A DNA stretch of 64,000 bases from Arthrobacter woluwensis. Its GTDB lineage: Bacteria; Actinomycetota; Actinomycetes; Actinomycetales; Micrococcaceae. Position 1 is the first letter of the stretch. Each line of letters begins with the position of its first letter. The position numbers and the translations under genes were made by a program. Of the stretch, positions 1-8,565 are shown piece after piece. The notes beneath the pieces were generated by a model. The model searched no databases and had not been told where the DNA came from. It was given only the letters and a program-made list of their open reading frames with translations. The stretch lies in contig NZ_JAUSXR010000001.1 in NCBI RefSeq assembly GCF_030816155.1, positions 2,232,001 to 2,296,000 of the forward strand. Direction: 5' to 3'.

Positions 1-26
1 AGCAGCCCGCCGTCGCCGGCCCTCAT
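1..26 (-). CDS. Start of a further Tad-cluster gene, cut by window edge
   Basis: An ATG at 26-24 overlaps the TGA stop of the upstream TadE-like gene in an ATGA arrangement. The visible codons read M-R-A-G-D-G-G-L before the window ends. In actinobacterial Tad operons the gene after the two TadE-like pseudopilins usually encodes a small secreted Rv3654c/TadG-like protein with a similar start. Only eight codons are visible, so the family is inferred from position alone. Confidence 0.45.
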
Positions 27-688
27 CCGAACCTCCCGACGATCTGTGTGCCGCTGGCGCTGAGATGCGCGACGTCGAGTCCGAGGCCCGGTGGTGTGAA
101 AGGGAGCTGGACGTCGACGGTCACCTCCACCGTCACCGCTGTGCCGGGCCGCTGGCAGTCTTCCGGCTGGCAGGTGACCGTGAGCTGCGCGGTCCCGGTC
201 GGGAGATCCTGATCAGCCAAGGCGAGTTCGACGGCACGGTCCATGGCGAGGCGGGCGCTTCGTTCATCCTTCGAGTGGACCGCCAGACGTGACGCCTGGT
301 CCGCAGCGCCCGTCACCGCGAATCCCGCCGCTTGAATCCTCGTGACCGTGAGGACGAAGTAGAGGACCGGGATCAGGACCAGAAGGGACAGGAAGACGAA
401 CTCGACGGTGGCGCTTCCCTGCTCAGAGGCACCGCTCACGACGAGCGTCCGGCTCTCGTTCACACAGCCGCCCTCTCCCTCGCCCCAGCCCTCGCTCGCA
501 CAGGCCTCGCGACCCGGCCTGGAGGACGACGTCACGCCGCGGGGCGCGGGGGCCGCGCTGTTCTCAGGACCGAGGTGTTTCTCAAGTGCCTGGTGTTTCT
601 GAGGAGCTCTGTGTTTCTCTGGAGCTCTGTGTTTCTCAGGAGCTCTGTGCTTTTCAAGTGCGGCGCGCTCACTCGACGCGTTCGGCAT
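23..688 (-). CDS. TadE-like pseudopilin with N-terminal hexapeptide repeats
   Basis: Minor pilin-like protein of the Tad pilus, expected at the cytoplasmic membrane. The motif GSATVEFVFLSLLVLIPVLY (about residues 91-110 of the long form) is a typical TadE start: a glycine, a glutamate five residues after it, then one hydrophobic helix. About 110 residues of secreted domain follow. The start is uncertain. An ATG at 688 overlaps the previous gene by 20 bp and gives 221 residues with an odd charged N-terminus of E-K-H-R-A-P repeats. A GTG at 463, preceded by GGGAGAGG, gives 147 residues, nearer the usual TadE length. I report the long form but consider the GTG at least as likely; the repeats would then be non-coding spacer. 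Confidence 0.7.
   Translation of the reverse strand: MPNASSERAALEKHRAPEKHRAPEKHRAPQKHQALEKHLGPENSAAPAPRGVTSSSRPGREACASEGWGEGEGGCVNESRTLVVSGASEQGSATVEFVFLSLLVLIPVLYFVLTVTRIQAAGFAVTGAADQASRLAVHSKDERSARLAMDRAVELALADQDLPTGTAQLTVTCQPEDCQRPGTAVTVEVTVDVQLPFTPPGLGLDVAHLSASGTQIVGRFG
575..664. repeat. Five 18-bp tandem units
   Basis: Five consecutive 18-bp units start at 575, 593, 611, 629 and 647, each beginning GTGTTTCT or GTGCTTTT on the plus strand. Read on the minus strand in the long TadE frame they encode hexapeptides of the type E-K-H-R-A-P. The 18-bp period keeps frame if copy number changes. They lie between the two candidate starts of the TadE-like gene. Confidence 0.85.
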
Positions 689-1121
689 GTCCGCACACTT
701 CCAGTGCCTTGTCCGGGCCCAGGAGGCCCAGGACCGGGAACGGGGCCCTTACGGTCACGGTGATCAGCCGGACCTCGCCTTCCCGGGACTCGGCGACCGA
801 GATGTCCTGCGCGAATCCCTGACCGACGGATCCTGAGATCAAGTCCTTGGCTCTCGAGACCGCGTCCTCCGGAGACCGGTCGGCGAGCGCACCATAGCGC
901 GCACCCGACGAGGCCGCATCGATCAACGAGTTGCGGACATGAAGGATCAGGGTGAGCTGCAGAACCCCGAGGAACACCAGGGTGAGGAGCCCCGACACCA
1001 GCACGAAATCGACCACCGCCGAACCCCGTTCCCGGCCACACCCAAGAGCCGTCCACCCCGCCGGTGGCGCGACGCCGCCACCCAGCTCGATTCGTCGGCG
1101 CACCCCGGCCCTCACACGCAC
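669..1121 (-). CDS. TadE-like pseudopilin
   Basis: 150-residue minor pilin-like protein. After a basic leader of about 31 residues, the segment RGSAVVDFVLVSGLLTLVFL has the TadE signature (here with Asp at the usual Glu position of the prepilin motif) and one transmembrane helix. The remaining roughly 95 residues are predicted outside. It follows the small Flp-like gene with only one base between them and overlaps the next TadE-like gene if that uses its ATG, so they are probably one transcript. Two different TadE-like proteins in a row is normal for actinobacterial Tad clusters. The Asp for Glu exchange is visible, but its effect on processing is unknown. Confidence 0.8.
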   Translation of the reverse strand: MRVRAGVRRRIELGGGVAPPAGWTALGCGRERGSAVVDFVLVSGLLTLVFLGVLQLTLILHVRNSLIDAASSGARYGALADRSPEDAVSRAKDLISGSVGQGFAQDISVAESREGEVRLITVTVRAPFPVLGLLGPDKALEVCGHAERVE

Positions 1122-1122
1122 C

Positions 1123-1524
1123 TCATTTCCGCGTGACGGTGTCGATCGCCTGGCGGAACAGACCTTCGAGAGCAGGTCCCGCCACCGCCAGCAAGAGGGC
1201 CACCAGTGCTGCCGTCATGAGCGTCACCATCACCCAGCCGGGGACGTCCCCTCGTTCCGGGTGCCGACTCCGCTCCTCCAACTCCGCGCAATGATGGGTC
1301 CAGAGGGACGTGCGGAACGTGAGAAGGAAATGACAGAGCGCCGCGATCCAGATGGACAGCAGGGTCGCGACCGTTCGGACGCCCCTGGGCGCTGGACGGC
1401 GCGAGGTACGGAGAATGCCGGGGTTCCCTCGTCTGTCCGCTGGGCCCCAGGGCGGGCCCTGCATCCCAGGCGCGGGTTCTGCCGCCCGTCGCAAGCGGGC
1501 CAGCCTGTTTTCATAGGGTGTCAT
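1123..1524 (-). CDS. Small Flp-pilin-like membrane protein
   Basis: The last ~45 residues (GDVPGWVMVTLMTAALVALL onward) form one hydrophobic helix with a short polar tail. This resembles the short Flp-like protein found between tadC and tadE in Arthrobacter relatives, which would be the major pilin candidate here. The ORF is longer than expected (133 residues), with a basic N-terminal part and a second possible membrane helix around residues 50-70. A shorter product starting near the HPERGDVPGW stretch would match the usual ~50-60 residue size, but I see no convincing ATG or GTG there, so the start is unresolved. It lies in the operon between tadC and the first tadE. Confidence 0.6.
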   Translation of the reverse strand: MTPYENRLARLRRAAEPAPGMQGPPWGPADRRGNPGILRTSRRPAPRGVRTVATLLSIWIAALCHFLLTFRTSLWTHHCAELEERSRHPERGDVPGWVMVTLMTAALVALLLAVAGPALEGLFRQAIDTVTRK

Positions 1525-1603
1525 CGATATACCTTTCCTTCAGCGGAAGTGGTTGGTCCTTCGGTGAGCTTGCACGGGCGATCGGCCTGGAGCATCAGGG
1601 TGC

Positions 1604-2542
1604 CTAGAGCATCAGAGTGATGGCCGCGAGACCGGGGAAGACGGCGAAGAGGACGGTCAGCGGCAGCACGCCGAACACGACCGGCACCATCATGAAGATC
1701 TCCTTACGGCCGGCGGATTCCATGAGCTCGCGCTTGCCGAGGTCGCGAACGTCCTGGGCCTGGGCACGCAGCACGTCGCCGAGTGGCGTGCCTCGCTCCA
1801 TGGCCACGATGAGGCCATCCACGAACCGCTCGACTGGTACGAGGCGCACCCGTCGGGCGAGACCCCGCAGCGCGTCCAGAAAGGGCGTGCCGGACCGGGC
1901 ATCGGCCACCGTCCGCGCGAACTCCTCGGCCAGTTCGCCCTGGGCGATCGTGGCGATCCTCTCCACCGCGCCACGAGCGTTCATCCCGGCTCCGACGGCC
2001 AGTGCCATCATCTCGGCGAGTCCGGGGAACTCCCGCAGAATTTTCGCCTCCCGTGCCCTGATCCGCTGCGCCAGCCATTGCCCTTGCGCCAGTGCCACGA
2101 CCGCCGCTGCGCTCAAGGAGGCGACGACCGCCTGCACAGGAGTGACCCGTCCGGCGATGACCCCGAGCAGGCTCACTGTGAGAATGCCTGCGAAGGCTGC
2201 GACGCCGAGCAAGAGCTGAACCACCCTGAAATCCAATGGTGTTCGAGCGCTTCCGGCCCGCGTCAGCCGGTCCTGGAGCGCGGCATTCCCCCAGCGGAAC
2301 CGACTCAGCCAGGCGCCCGCATCACGGACGACGGGCGCGAGGATCCGCTCCAGCGGGCCGAAGGGTGTCAACGAGTGCGCCGCGGACCTGAGCAGACGCG
2401 AACTCGTGTCCTGAGACCGCAGCTGCGGGGCGACGCGTTCAGTGAGCGTCGTCGACCTCATGATGGGCAGCCGCACCACCGCGAGCCACACTCCGCATCC
2501 CCAGAGGAAACCGCACAGTGCGGCCACGAACGCCGGACTCAT
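1604..2542 (-). CDS. tadC: TadC-type pilus inner-membrane platform protein
   Basis: 312-residue type II secretion F-domain protein that pairs with TadB to form the membrane platform on which the TadA ATPase acts. The N-terminus has one helix (about residues 4-28). A pair of helices follows the basic segment around 105-150, and a C-terminal pair of helices ends in MVPVVFGVLPLTVLFAVFPG. The central cytoplasmic F domain contains the REFPGLAEMMALAVGAGMN stretch. The start at 2542 overlaps the tadB stop (2539) by four bases, indicating translational coupling in the tadA-tadB-tadC operon. Confidence 0.88.
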   Translation of the reverse strand: MSPAFVAALCGFLWGCGVWLAVVRLPIMRSTTLTERVAPQLRSQDTSSRLLRSAAHSLTPFGPLERILAPVVRDAGAWLSRFRWGNAALQDRLTRAGSARTPLDFRVVQLLLGVAAFAGILTVSLLGVIAGRVTPVQAVVASLSAAAVVALAQGQWLAQRIRAREAKILREFPGLAEMMALAVGAGMNARGAVERIATIAQGELAEEFARTVADARSGTPFLDALRGLARRVRLVPVERFVDGLIVAMERGTPLGDVLRAQAQDVRDLGKRELMESAGRKEIFMMVPVVFGVLPLTVLFAVFPGLAAITLML

Positions 2543-3393
2543 CCGAGGACCCGTTCGTCGGATGGGAGCGCACCGATCCGCTGCATGACCCGGTAACAGA
2601 CGACCGACACGACCAGCCCACCCGCGAGGACGGCCATCCCCTGCACCGTGCTGTAAGCGCTGATCGCCTCATGCCGCGTCGACATCAGAAGGAGCACCAG
2701 CCACGGCGCCGCCACCGCCAGCCGCGCGGCATTGACGGTCCACGACTGCCGGGCCTCGAGTTCGCTCCGGGTCCTCGCATCATCCCTGAGGAAGTCGGCC
2801 AGTGCGGAGAGCAGAATTCCCAGATCCGCTCCACCGACGTCCCTGGTCAGTTTCAGCGCCTCGATGATCCGGTCCGCGACAGGATCGGACAGACGGCCCT
2901 TGAGGCGTGCGAGGGAGATCTCGAAGCTCCCACCGGACCGGTAGTCGGCCGCGAACTCCTCGAAGAAGGGACGCAGGTCCTCCGGCCCTTTGAGCGCCAG
3001 CTGCATCAGTCCTTCCGGCAACGAAAGCCCGGCCCGGATGGCGGACCGCAGGTGGTCCACGGCGTCCGGCCAGGCACGGCGCAGGGCGACAACTCGGCGT
3101 CGTGCCCGCCAGGTCACCAGTGACCACGGCCCCCAGGCGGCGAACGCGGCGAAGCACAGGGCGATGGGTCCTGATCGTGTGAGCGCCAGGAGCGCCAGCC
3201 CGGTGACCAGCGCCAGAGCGGCCGCGGAACCCACCAGGCCGGCCGGTGTCACCCGCTCCACCCCTGCCGCCTGAAGCGCACTGGACATCCGCGAGGGGCG
3301 TGACGGCGCCGTGGCGCGTTCGGGACGTGGCCAGCAGGACCACCAGATCAGCAGTACGCCCATGCCGAGCACGAGCCCCAGTGCCGCCGACAT
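2539..3393 (-). CDS. tadB: TadB-type pilus inner-membrane platform protein
   Basis: 284-residue T2SS F-domain membrane protein, partner of TadC. I chose the ATG at 3393 because it overlaps the tadA stop (TGATG); the open frame extends upstream only inside tadA. Helices lie at the N-terminus (MSAALGLVLGMGVLLIWW), around residues 50-85, and two at the C-terminus (AARLAVAAPWLVLLLM and GMAVLAGGLVVSVVC). The F domain includes WPDAVDHLRSAIRAGLSLPE and a GGADLGILLSALADFLRDD segment. It overlaps both neighbours, so the stoichiometry of the platform is probably set by coupled translation. Confidence 0.88.
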   Translation of the reverse strand: MSAALGLVLGMGVLLIWWSCWPRPERATAPSRPSRMSSALQAAGVERVTPAGLVGSAAALALVTGLALLALTRSGPIALCFAAFAAWGPWSLVTWRARRRVVALRRAWPDAVDHLRSAIRAGLSLPEGLMQLALKGPEDLRPFFEEFAADYRSGGSFEISLARLKGRLSDPVADRIIEALKLTRDVGGADLGILLSALADFLRDDARTRSELEARQSWTVNAARLAVAAPWLVLLLMSTRHEAISAYSTVQGMAVLAGGLVVSVVCYRVMQRIGALPSDERVLG

Positions 3394-4613
3394 CAGGCAG
3401 CTCCCACGAGCGATTGCAGCCGGAATCCGGCGCGGACGAACTTCTCGTCTGGCGGGAACTGGCCGGTCGCTTCCAGGACACCGTCCTGCAGAGCGAAGAT
3501 CACACTGGACTCGATGACGTTGTTCTCCACCCGTCTCCCGAGCGCGACGATCTCCGTGACCAGCCGTCGGCCGTTGGGCTGCCGCTGACAGTGCACCACG
3601 AGGTCCAGGCACGAGGCGACCGTTGGCACCACGAAGTCACTGGTGATGTTGCCGCCGGCGAGCAGGGGCAAGGTGCAGATCTTGGTCACGGCGTCCCGGG
3701 CGGAGTTGGCATGGACACTCGCCATCGCCCCCACCCCGGAGTTCATGGCGATCAGCAGATCGAGACTCTCGGCGGCACGGACCTCACCGACGATCAGCCG
3801 GTCCGGTCTCATCCGCAGCGCCTCCTTCACCAGCCGCCGCAGGGGGATCTCGCCCTCCCCTTCGAGATTCGGCTGGCGGCATTGAAGACCGACCACGTCC
3901 GGGAGCGGACATTGCAGCTCGAACACCTCCTCCACGGTGATGACCCGTTCGCGGGCGCCGATCGCAGACGTCAGGCAGTTGAGGAGCGAGGTCTTCCCGG
4001 CCTGGGTGGCTCCCGAGACGAGGATGTTGAGCCCGCTGCTCACGGCGGCTCCGAGGAACCGCGCGGCCGACCGGGTCAGGGTGCCGAGTTCCACCAGATG
4101 CTCCAGACGGGACGCCCTCACCACGAACTTCCGGATGTTGACGGCCCAATGCCGACGCGTGATGTCCGGAATGACCACGTGGAGTCGGGAGCCGTCCGGC
4201 AGTGAGGCGTCCACGAAGGGGGAACTCAGATCGAGACGGCGGCCGGACGTCTTCAGCATCCGCTCCACCAGGGCTTCGACCCGTGCCTGAGAGATGACCA
4301 GTCCGGTCCGCTCCGACTCCCCGGCTCGCGCCACGAAGACCTCACTCGGCCCGTTCAGCCAGATCTCCTCCACCTCAGGGTCGTCGAAATAAGACTGGAG
4401 CTCGCCGAATCCCGCCACGGAATCCAGCAGGTGACGCGCCGTTTCCTCCGGCCTCACCAGCGCGGGCAGACCACCCCGCACCGCCCGCTCCTCATAGTCC
4501 GCCACCGCCTCCGCGACGAGGCTCTTGATCTGGTCCGCGTCCGCCCACGGATCGATCCCCCGACGCCGCACCAGCTCCCGCACCTCGGACTCGATGAGTT
4601 CCACAGCCTCCAC
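3393..4613 (-). CDS. tadA: TadA/CpaF-type pilus assembly ATPase
   Basis: 406-residue secretion ATPase that powers Tad pilus assembly from the cytoplasmic face. Walker A GATQAGKT is at residues 201-208, an acidic Walker B-like RLIVGEVR at 272-279, and the histidine box ASVHANS near 298-304. The N-terminal domain (about 1-190) has the usual EVEEIWLNGPSEVFV segment. The start is a GTG at 4613 with GGAGGGTGAG upstream. It is the first gene of the minus-strand tad operon, and its promoter must lie in 4614-4812. No cpaB or cpaE precedes it as in many Tad loci; candidates are at 44.6-46.7 kb. Confidence 0.92.
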   Translation of the reverse strand: MEAVELIESEVRELVRRRGIDPWADADQIKSLVAEAVADYEERAVRGGLPALVRPEETARHLLDSVAGFGELQSYFDDPEVEEIWLNGPSEVFVARAGESERTGLVISQARVEALVERMLKTSGRRLDLSSPFVDASLPDGSRLHVVIPDITRRHWAVNIRKFVVRASRLEHLVELGTLTRSAARFLGAAVSSGLNILVSGATQAGKTSLLNCLTSAIGARERVITVEEVFELQCPLPDVVGLQCRQPNLEGEGEIPLRRLVKEALRMRPDRLIVGEVRAAESLDLLIAMNSGVGAMASVHANSARDAVTKICTLPLLAGGNITSDFVVPTVASCLDLVVHCQRQPNGRRLVTEIVALGRRVENNVIESSVIFALQDGVLEATGQFPPDEKFVRAGFRLQSLVGAA

Positions 4614-4812
4614 GGCTCACCCTCCGTTGATTTCTGTCATAGTGAAGTCATGTTATGAAACATCTCAATTCACGACAAGTAACATCTGGAGGCCTGTGGA
4701 CAACGCCTCGACGACCCCTGACTCATCCGAGAGCGCGCTGTTAGTCTGGAGGCACTGCGCGAGTCCGCCCCGCTCCCGCCTCCCCCACCCTTCCGGCCCT
4801 CGGAGAAGTCTC
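4614..4812. promoter_or_regulatory. Divergent tadA / muramidase promoter region
   Basis: This 199-bp gap is locally AT-richer than its surroundings between 4631 and 4690. It holds a perfect inverted repeat ATGTT-ATGA-AACAT at 4650-4663, a candidate operator. At 4695-4703 is TGTGGACAA, the reverse complement of the actinobacterial DnaA box TTGTCCACA. GGAGAAG at 4802-4808 is the ribosome-binding site for the plus-strand muramidase. I could not assign -35/-10 pairs with confidence. Confidence 0.5.
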
Positions 4813-7296
4813 ATGCACCACGGGTTCCAGCCCGCCACCCCAGCCCACCGTCGTCGTGCATTCGCCAGAAGCCTGGCATCCGCGGCACTGTCCACAGTGC
4901 TGCTTCTCTCCCTGGTCAACTCCGCGACCGCGGCTCCCACCCCGCAGCCGAGCGGCACCGCGACGCCGACTCGCACCACCCCTTCCACCACGGCCCCCAG
5001 CGAACCCGCGACGGCGGCACCCGCGACGGCGGCGCCCACGCCGTCCCAGAGCACCCTGACGCCGCCGGCGACCGAGCCGCTGCCCGACGGCGAGACGGCC
5101 GGCGATCCCGCCACGGCCCGGAACGCCGTGGGACGGATCGGCGCCACCATGCGGTCGAATGCCGACCGGAAACGCCTGGCGGTCCAGCCCACCGCCGGCC
5201 CACAGCCCAAGCCCGAGGCCTTGACGGCTCCCGACCATCCCGACGCCCCGGTCACCGGCGCGGGCAACGGCCCGGTCTCCTCCTCCGGTCTCTCCCGCAT
5301 GGCACCCGCCGCCTTCAGCACGGGCCACTGGCGCCCCGGCTTCGGTGTCCCGGGACAGGACGTCAGCGCCTGGCAGGGCACCGTCGACTGGACGGCACAG
5401 TGGAACCTCGGGTCTCGCTTCGCGTATGTGAAGGCGAGCGAGGGCTCCTATTACACGAACGCGAACTTCGCGTCCCAGTACAACGGATCGGCCAACCAGG
5501 GCATGGTGCGAGGGTCGTACCACTTCGCCATCCCGAGCTGGTCCTCGGGCGCGGACCAGGCCAAGTATTTCGTCGCCAACGGCGGCGGATGGAGCAGCGA
5601 CGGCATCACCCTTCCGCCCGTCCTGGACATCGAGTACAACCCCTACCAGGGCCGCACCGACCTCGGCTACAACTCCGGCGACACCTGCTACAGCCTGGGC
5701 GGCGCGCCCATGGTCCGTTGGATCACCGATTTCGGCAGCACCATGAAGCAGCTGACCGGGCGGTACCCGGTCATCTACACCACCACGGACTGGTGGAGCC
5801 GCTGCACCGGCAACTCGGCCGCGTTCTCCGACTACCCGCTGTGGATCGCGGCCTACCCGTCCTCCGCCAGCAACACCCCCGGGACGCTCCCGGCGAGCTG
5901 GCAGCAGTACAGCCTCTGGCAGTACAGCGACGAGGGCCCGTTCGTCGGCGACTCGAACGTCTGGAACGGCGATCAGGCCGGTCTGACGCGGTTCGCCACG
6001 GGCCGTGACGACTCGCGTGGCGCGATCGTCAACAAGTGGCTCGCCACCGGCGGAGCCACCGGTCCCCTGGGTGCCGCCAAATCCACGGCCGACATCTGCG
6101 GCCTGGTCAACGGGGGCTGCTACAGGCCCTATGCGAACGGCAACATCTACTGGAGCCCTGCGACCGGCGCGTACCCGGTCACCGGCAGCTTCTGGACCGC
6201 CTGGGGCCAGGCGAAGTGGCAGGCCGGAATCGGCTATCCGACCAGCGACGTCACGTGCCCGTCCGGCACCACCACGTGCCATCAGACGTTCCAGCAGGGC
6301 AACATCTACAACACCCCGAACGTCGGAACCTTCGCCGTGACCGCGGCTTATCTTCCTGCCTGGAAGGACGCCGGCTGGCAGTACGGCCTCGGCTACCCGA
6401 AGGGCAACGTCACGTGCGGGCTCTACGGCAACGGCTGCTACCAGCCCTTCACCAAGGGCAACATCTACACGAGTCCCACCACGACCCCGCAGGCGGTCAC
6501 CGGCGCCTACTGGAACGCGTGGGAAGAGGCAGGGTTCCAGCCGAACCTCGGCTACCCCACGGGCCCCGTCACCTGTGGGCTCTACGGCAACGGCTGCTAC
6601 CAGCCCTTCACCAAGGGCAACATCTACGCGGGCCCCGACACCGCACCCCACGCCGTCACCGGCGCGTACTGGAGCGCCTGGCAGGAAGCCGGATTCCAGC
6701 CGAACCTCGGCTACCCCACGGGCCCTGTCACCTGTGGGCTCTACGGCAACGGCTGCTACCAGCCGTTCACCAAAGGCAACATCTACGGCGGTCCTGGCAT
6801 CGCCCCGCACGCCGTCACCGGGATCTACTGGAATGCGTGGCGAGAGGCAGGGTTCCAGCCGAACCTCGGCTACCCGACCGGTCCTGTCACGTGCGGGCTC
6901 TACGGCAACGGCTGCTACCAGCCGTTCACGAAGGGCAACGTCTACAGCAGCCCTGCCTCGGGCGCCCATGCCGTGACCGGAGCGTACTGGACCGCCTGGC
7001 AGCAAGCCGGTTTCCAGCCCAATCTCGGCTACCCCACGGGCCCCGTCAGCTGCGGGCTCTACCGCAGCGGCTGCTACCAGCCCTTCACCCAGGGCAACGT
7101 CTACAGCAGCCCCACCTCGGGCGCCCACGCCGTCACCGAGCCGTACCGTGACGCCTGGCGCCAGGCCGGCTGGCAGATGGGCAAGCTCGGCTACCCCACC
7201 GGAGCCGCGGTTGCCGGGCTGGGATACCGCACGGTGCCGTTCGAGGGCGGGACCATGAACTGGACGGCAGCAGGGGTGAAGGTCAGCTACCGCTGA
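4813..7296 (+). CDS. Secreted GH25 muramidase with LGFP-type repeats
   Basis: 827-residue exported peptidoglycan hydrolase. The ATG at 4813 has GGAGAAG just upstream and opens a signal peptide ending near NSATAA. A Pro/Thr/Ala-rich linker covers about residues 40-130. The GH25 (lysozyme M1) domain runs from about 183 to 395, with the first catalytic Asp in DVSAWQG (183) and the D-I-E motif at 272-274. The C-terminal half is eight units of about 53 residues with the pattern W-x-A-W-(x)-A-G-(x)-L-G-Y-P-T-G, typical of LGFP modules thought to hold enzymes at the wall. Two conserved Cys per unit (T-C-G-L-Y and G-C-Y-Q-P) suggest disulfides, except in the last, degenerate unit. It is monocistronic and convergent with the next gene. 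Confidence 0.92.
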   Translation: MHHGFQPATPAHRRRAFARSLASAALSTVLLLSLVNSATAAPTPQPSGTATPTRTTPSTTAPSEPATAAPATAAPTPSQSTLTPPATEPLPDGETAGDPATARNAVGRIGATMRSNADRKRLAVQPTAGPQPKPEALTAPDHPDAPVTGAGNGPVSSSGLSRMAPAAFSTGHWRPGFGVPGQDVSAWQGTVDWTAQWNLGSRFAYVKASEGSYYTNANFASQYNGSANQGMVRGSYHFAIPSWSSGADQAKYFVANGGGWSSDGITLPPVLDIEYNPYQGRTDLGYNSGDTCYSLGGAPMVRWITDFGSTMKQLTGRYPVIYTTTDWWSRCTGNSAAFSDYPLWIAAYPSSASNTPGTLPASWQQYSLWQYSDEGPFVGDSNVWNGDQAGLTRFATGRDDSRGAIVNKWLATGGATGPLGAAKSTADICGLVNGGCYRPYANGNIYWSPATGAYPVTGSFWTAWGQAKWQAGIGYPTSDVTCPSGTTTCHQTFQQGNIYNTPNVGTFAVTAAYLPAWKDAGWQYGLGYPKGNVTCGLYGNGCYQPFTKGNIYTSPTTTPQAVTGAYWNAWEEAGFQPNLGYPTGPVTCGLYGNGCYQPFTKGNIYAGPDTAPHAVTGAYWSAWQEAGFQPNLGYPTGPVTCGLYGNGCYQPFTKGNIYGGPGIAPHAVTGIYWNAWREAGFQPNLGYPTGPVTCGLYGNGCYQPFTKGNVYSSPASGAHAVTGAYWTAWQQAGFQPNLGYPTGPVSCGLYRSGCYQPFTQGNVYSSPTSGAHAVTEPYRDAWRQAGWQMGKLGYPTGAAVAGLGYRTVPFEGGTMNWTAAGVKVSYR
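6193..7293 (+). repeat. Tandem 159-bp LGFP repeat units
   Basis: Units of exactly 159 bp begin at 6193, 6352, 6511, 6670, 6829 and 6988; a degenerate unit begins at 7147, and a less similar first unit lies before 6193. Units starting at 6352-6988 are nearly identical over long stretches, for example the G-L-Y-G-N-G-C-Y-Q-P-F-T-K-G-N core. The exact period preserves frame. Such DNA is prone to copy-number change and assembly collapse. Confidence 0.9.
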
Positions 7297-7314
7297 CGCC
7301 CGCTGCGGAGACCA

Positions 7315-8565
7315 TCACGTCAACTGATCCCGACGACGGCGGCCCGCGCCGCCGTCGTCGGATGCCTTCCGCTGTCCGCCCAGGCTGAACAGGAACCACG
7401 CGAGGAAACCGACGCCGAGCGCGGCCACGACCCAGATACTGGACCCGAGCCGTTCCGCCTGGCTGTAGACGGGATGCCCCACCACGCTGAGCACGCCGTA
7501 GAGTGCCAGCGCGATCAGCGGCCAGCCCGACAGGTCGAAGCTGCGGGCACGCAGGGCCAGGACGATCCCCATCACGCCCGCGGCGAGGACTGAGAAGTAT
7601 CCCAGGTTCTCCAGGATGTCCGCGACGAACGAGTTCAGGAAGTCGAACTCGAGCGCGATCAGCCGCTGGACCGGATCGGAGACCGGCGGCAGGCGGAAGT
7701 GGTCCGTGAAGGTGTCCTGCAGGCTGTGTTCCAGGCCGGGGAAGGAGAACAGGGCATTCAGGCCGAGGGTGACCAGCAGCAGAGCCACGGACAAGAGGGT
7801 CGCCACCCGCAGTTCGCTGCGTGCGCGAAGGGTCCGGAACAGCAACAGCATGAGGCAGACCAGCACGATGCTCACGCAGAGCAGCAGCATGGACGAGTAC
7901 TTGAAGAACAGGACCAGCCCCAGTCCGGGCACCGCGAGCACGACACCGAGGACCGTTCGTCTCCTGAGGACGTAGGCGAAGCCCATGGCGAGCACCAGGG
8001 AGGCCGCCAAGGTGGGCGCCTCGGCCAGCAGCGCGATCCCGTGCGGAATGCTCACCGGAAGCAGGTAGAAGGCGATCTGCGCGATGATGGCCGGGACGCG
8101 GGGCAGTCCCGCCAGACGCGCCAGCCTGGTGAACAGGAGCCCGGCCACCGTGATCGAGAGGATCGAGATCAGCCACAGACCAGTCCGGTCACCGAGCCAG
8201 TTCATCAGCGGGATCGCCATCAGGGGATACCCGATCCGCGGGCTGAAGATCTCCTGATACTGCGGATTCCTGTCGACGTACCCGATGATCGGCCCGCGCC
8301 CCGCCATGGTGGTCGTCACACAGTTCTCGACCGTCCCCTGGTACGGGATCGAGGGGTTGCGGCAGAACTCCGTGTAGGCCGCACGCCAGGCGTCATCGGC
8401 GGACTCGCCCTGCAGTTCGTGAGCGATCCGGATGTACTGGACCGTGTCGGCCCACACAACACCGGGGCCGAGGCACGCGACGGTGATCGCGAAGATCGCG
8501 GCGATCACGCCGTGCACCCACCCCAGGCGTTGCTTCGTCCCCCGAAAAGCCGTGAACTGAGCCAT
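7315..8565 (-). CDS. Polytopic membrane protein, GT-C-like
   Basis: 416-residue integral membrane protein with about 10 predicted helices. The first loop after helix 1 carries WADTVQYIRIAHEL and a long extracytoplasmic stretch with several Cys. Such an acidic first loop after a signal-anchor helix is typical of GT-C lipid-linked sugar transferases (PMT/ArnT-like). Start ATG 8565 was chosen because upstream codons are Pro/Ser/Gly-rich and GGGAAT precedes it. It is the last gene of the minus-strand legionaminate operon, separated from the flippase by 190 bp, where a TAGAAT -10-like hexamer (8685-8690, minus) may give it its own promoter. A sugar transfer role in the glycan locus is inferred; the substrate is unknown. 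Confidence 0.6.
   Translation of the reverse strand: MAQFTAFRGTKQRLGWVHGVIAAIFAITVACLGPGVVWADTVQYIRIAHELQGESADDAWRAAYTEFCRNPSIPYQGTVENCVTTTMAGRGPIIGYVDRNPQYQEIFSPRIGYPLMAIPLMNWLGDRTGLWLISILSITVAGLLFTRLARLAGLPRVPAIIAQIAFYLLPVSIPHGIALLAEAPTLAASLVLAMGFAYVLRRRTVLGVVLAVPGLGLVLFFKYSSMLLLCVSIVLVCLMLLLFRTLRARSELRVATLLSVALLLVTLGLNALFSFPGLEHSLQDTFTDHFRLPPVSDPVQRLIALEFDFLNSFVADILENLGYFSVLAAGVMGIVLALRARSFDLSGWPLIALALYGVLSVVGHPVYSQAERLGSSIWVVAALGVGFLAWFLFSLGGQRKASDDGGAGRRRRDQLT
7330..7361. terminator. Bidirectional hairpin between convergent genes
   Basis: Perfect 13-bp inverted repeat (CCGACGACGGCGG, 6-nt loop, complement) at 7330-7342 and 7349-7361. It sits just past the muramidase stop (7296) and overlaps the last codons of the minus-strand membrane protein. 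No T-run follows on either side, so termination strength is uncertain. Confidence 0.6.

Noticed and set aside
4741..7128. A 795-codon open frame on the minus strand opposite the GH25 gene
   Set aside because: Valine/Gly/Arg-rich antisense product that only echoes the LGFP repeats; the plus strand has signal peptide, GH25 motifs and ribosome-binding site.
6193..7293. Possible CRISPR-like repeat array
   Set aside because: Period is 159 bp, units are translated in frame with conserved LGFP residues, and there are no unique spacers.
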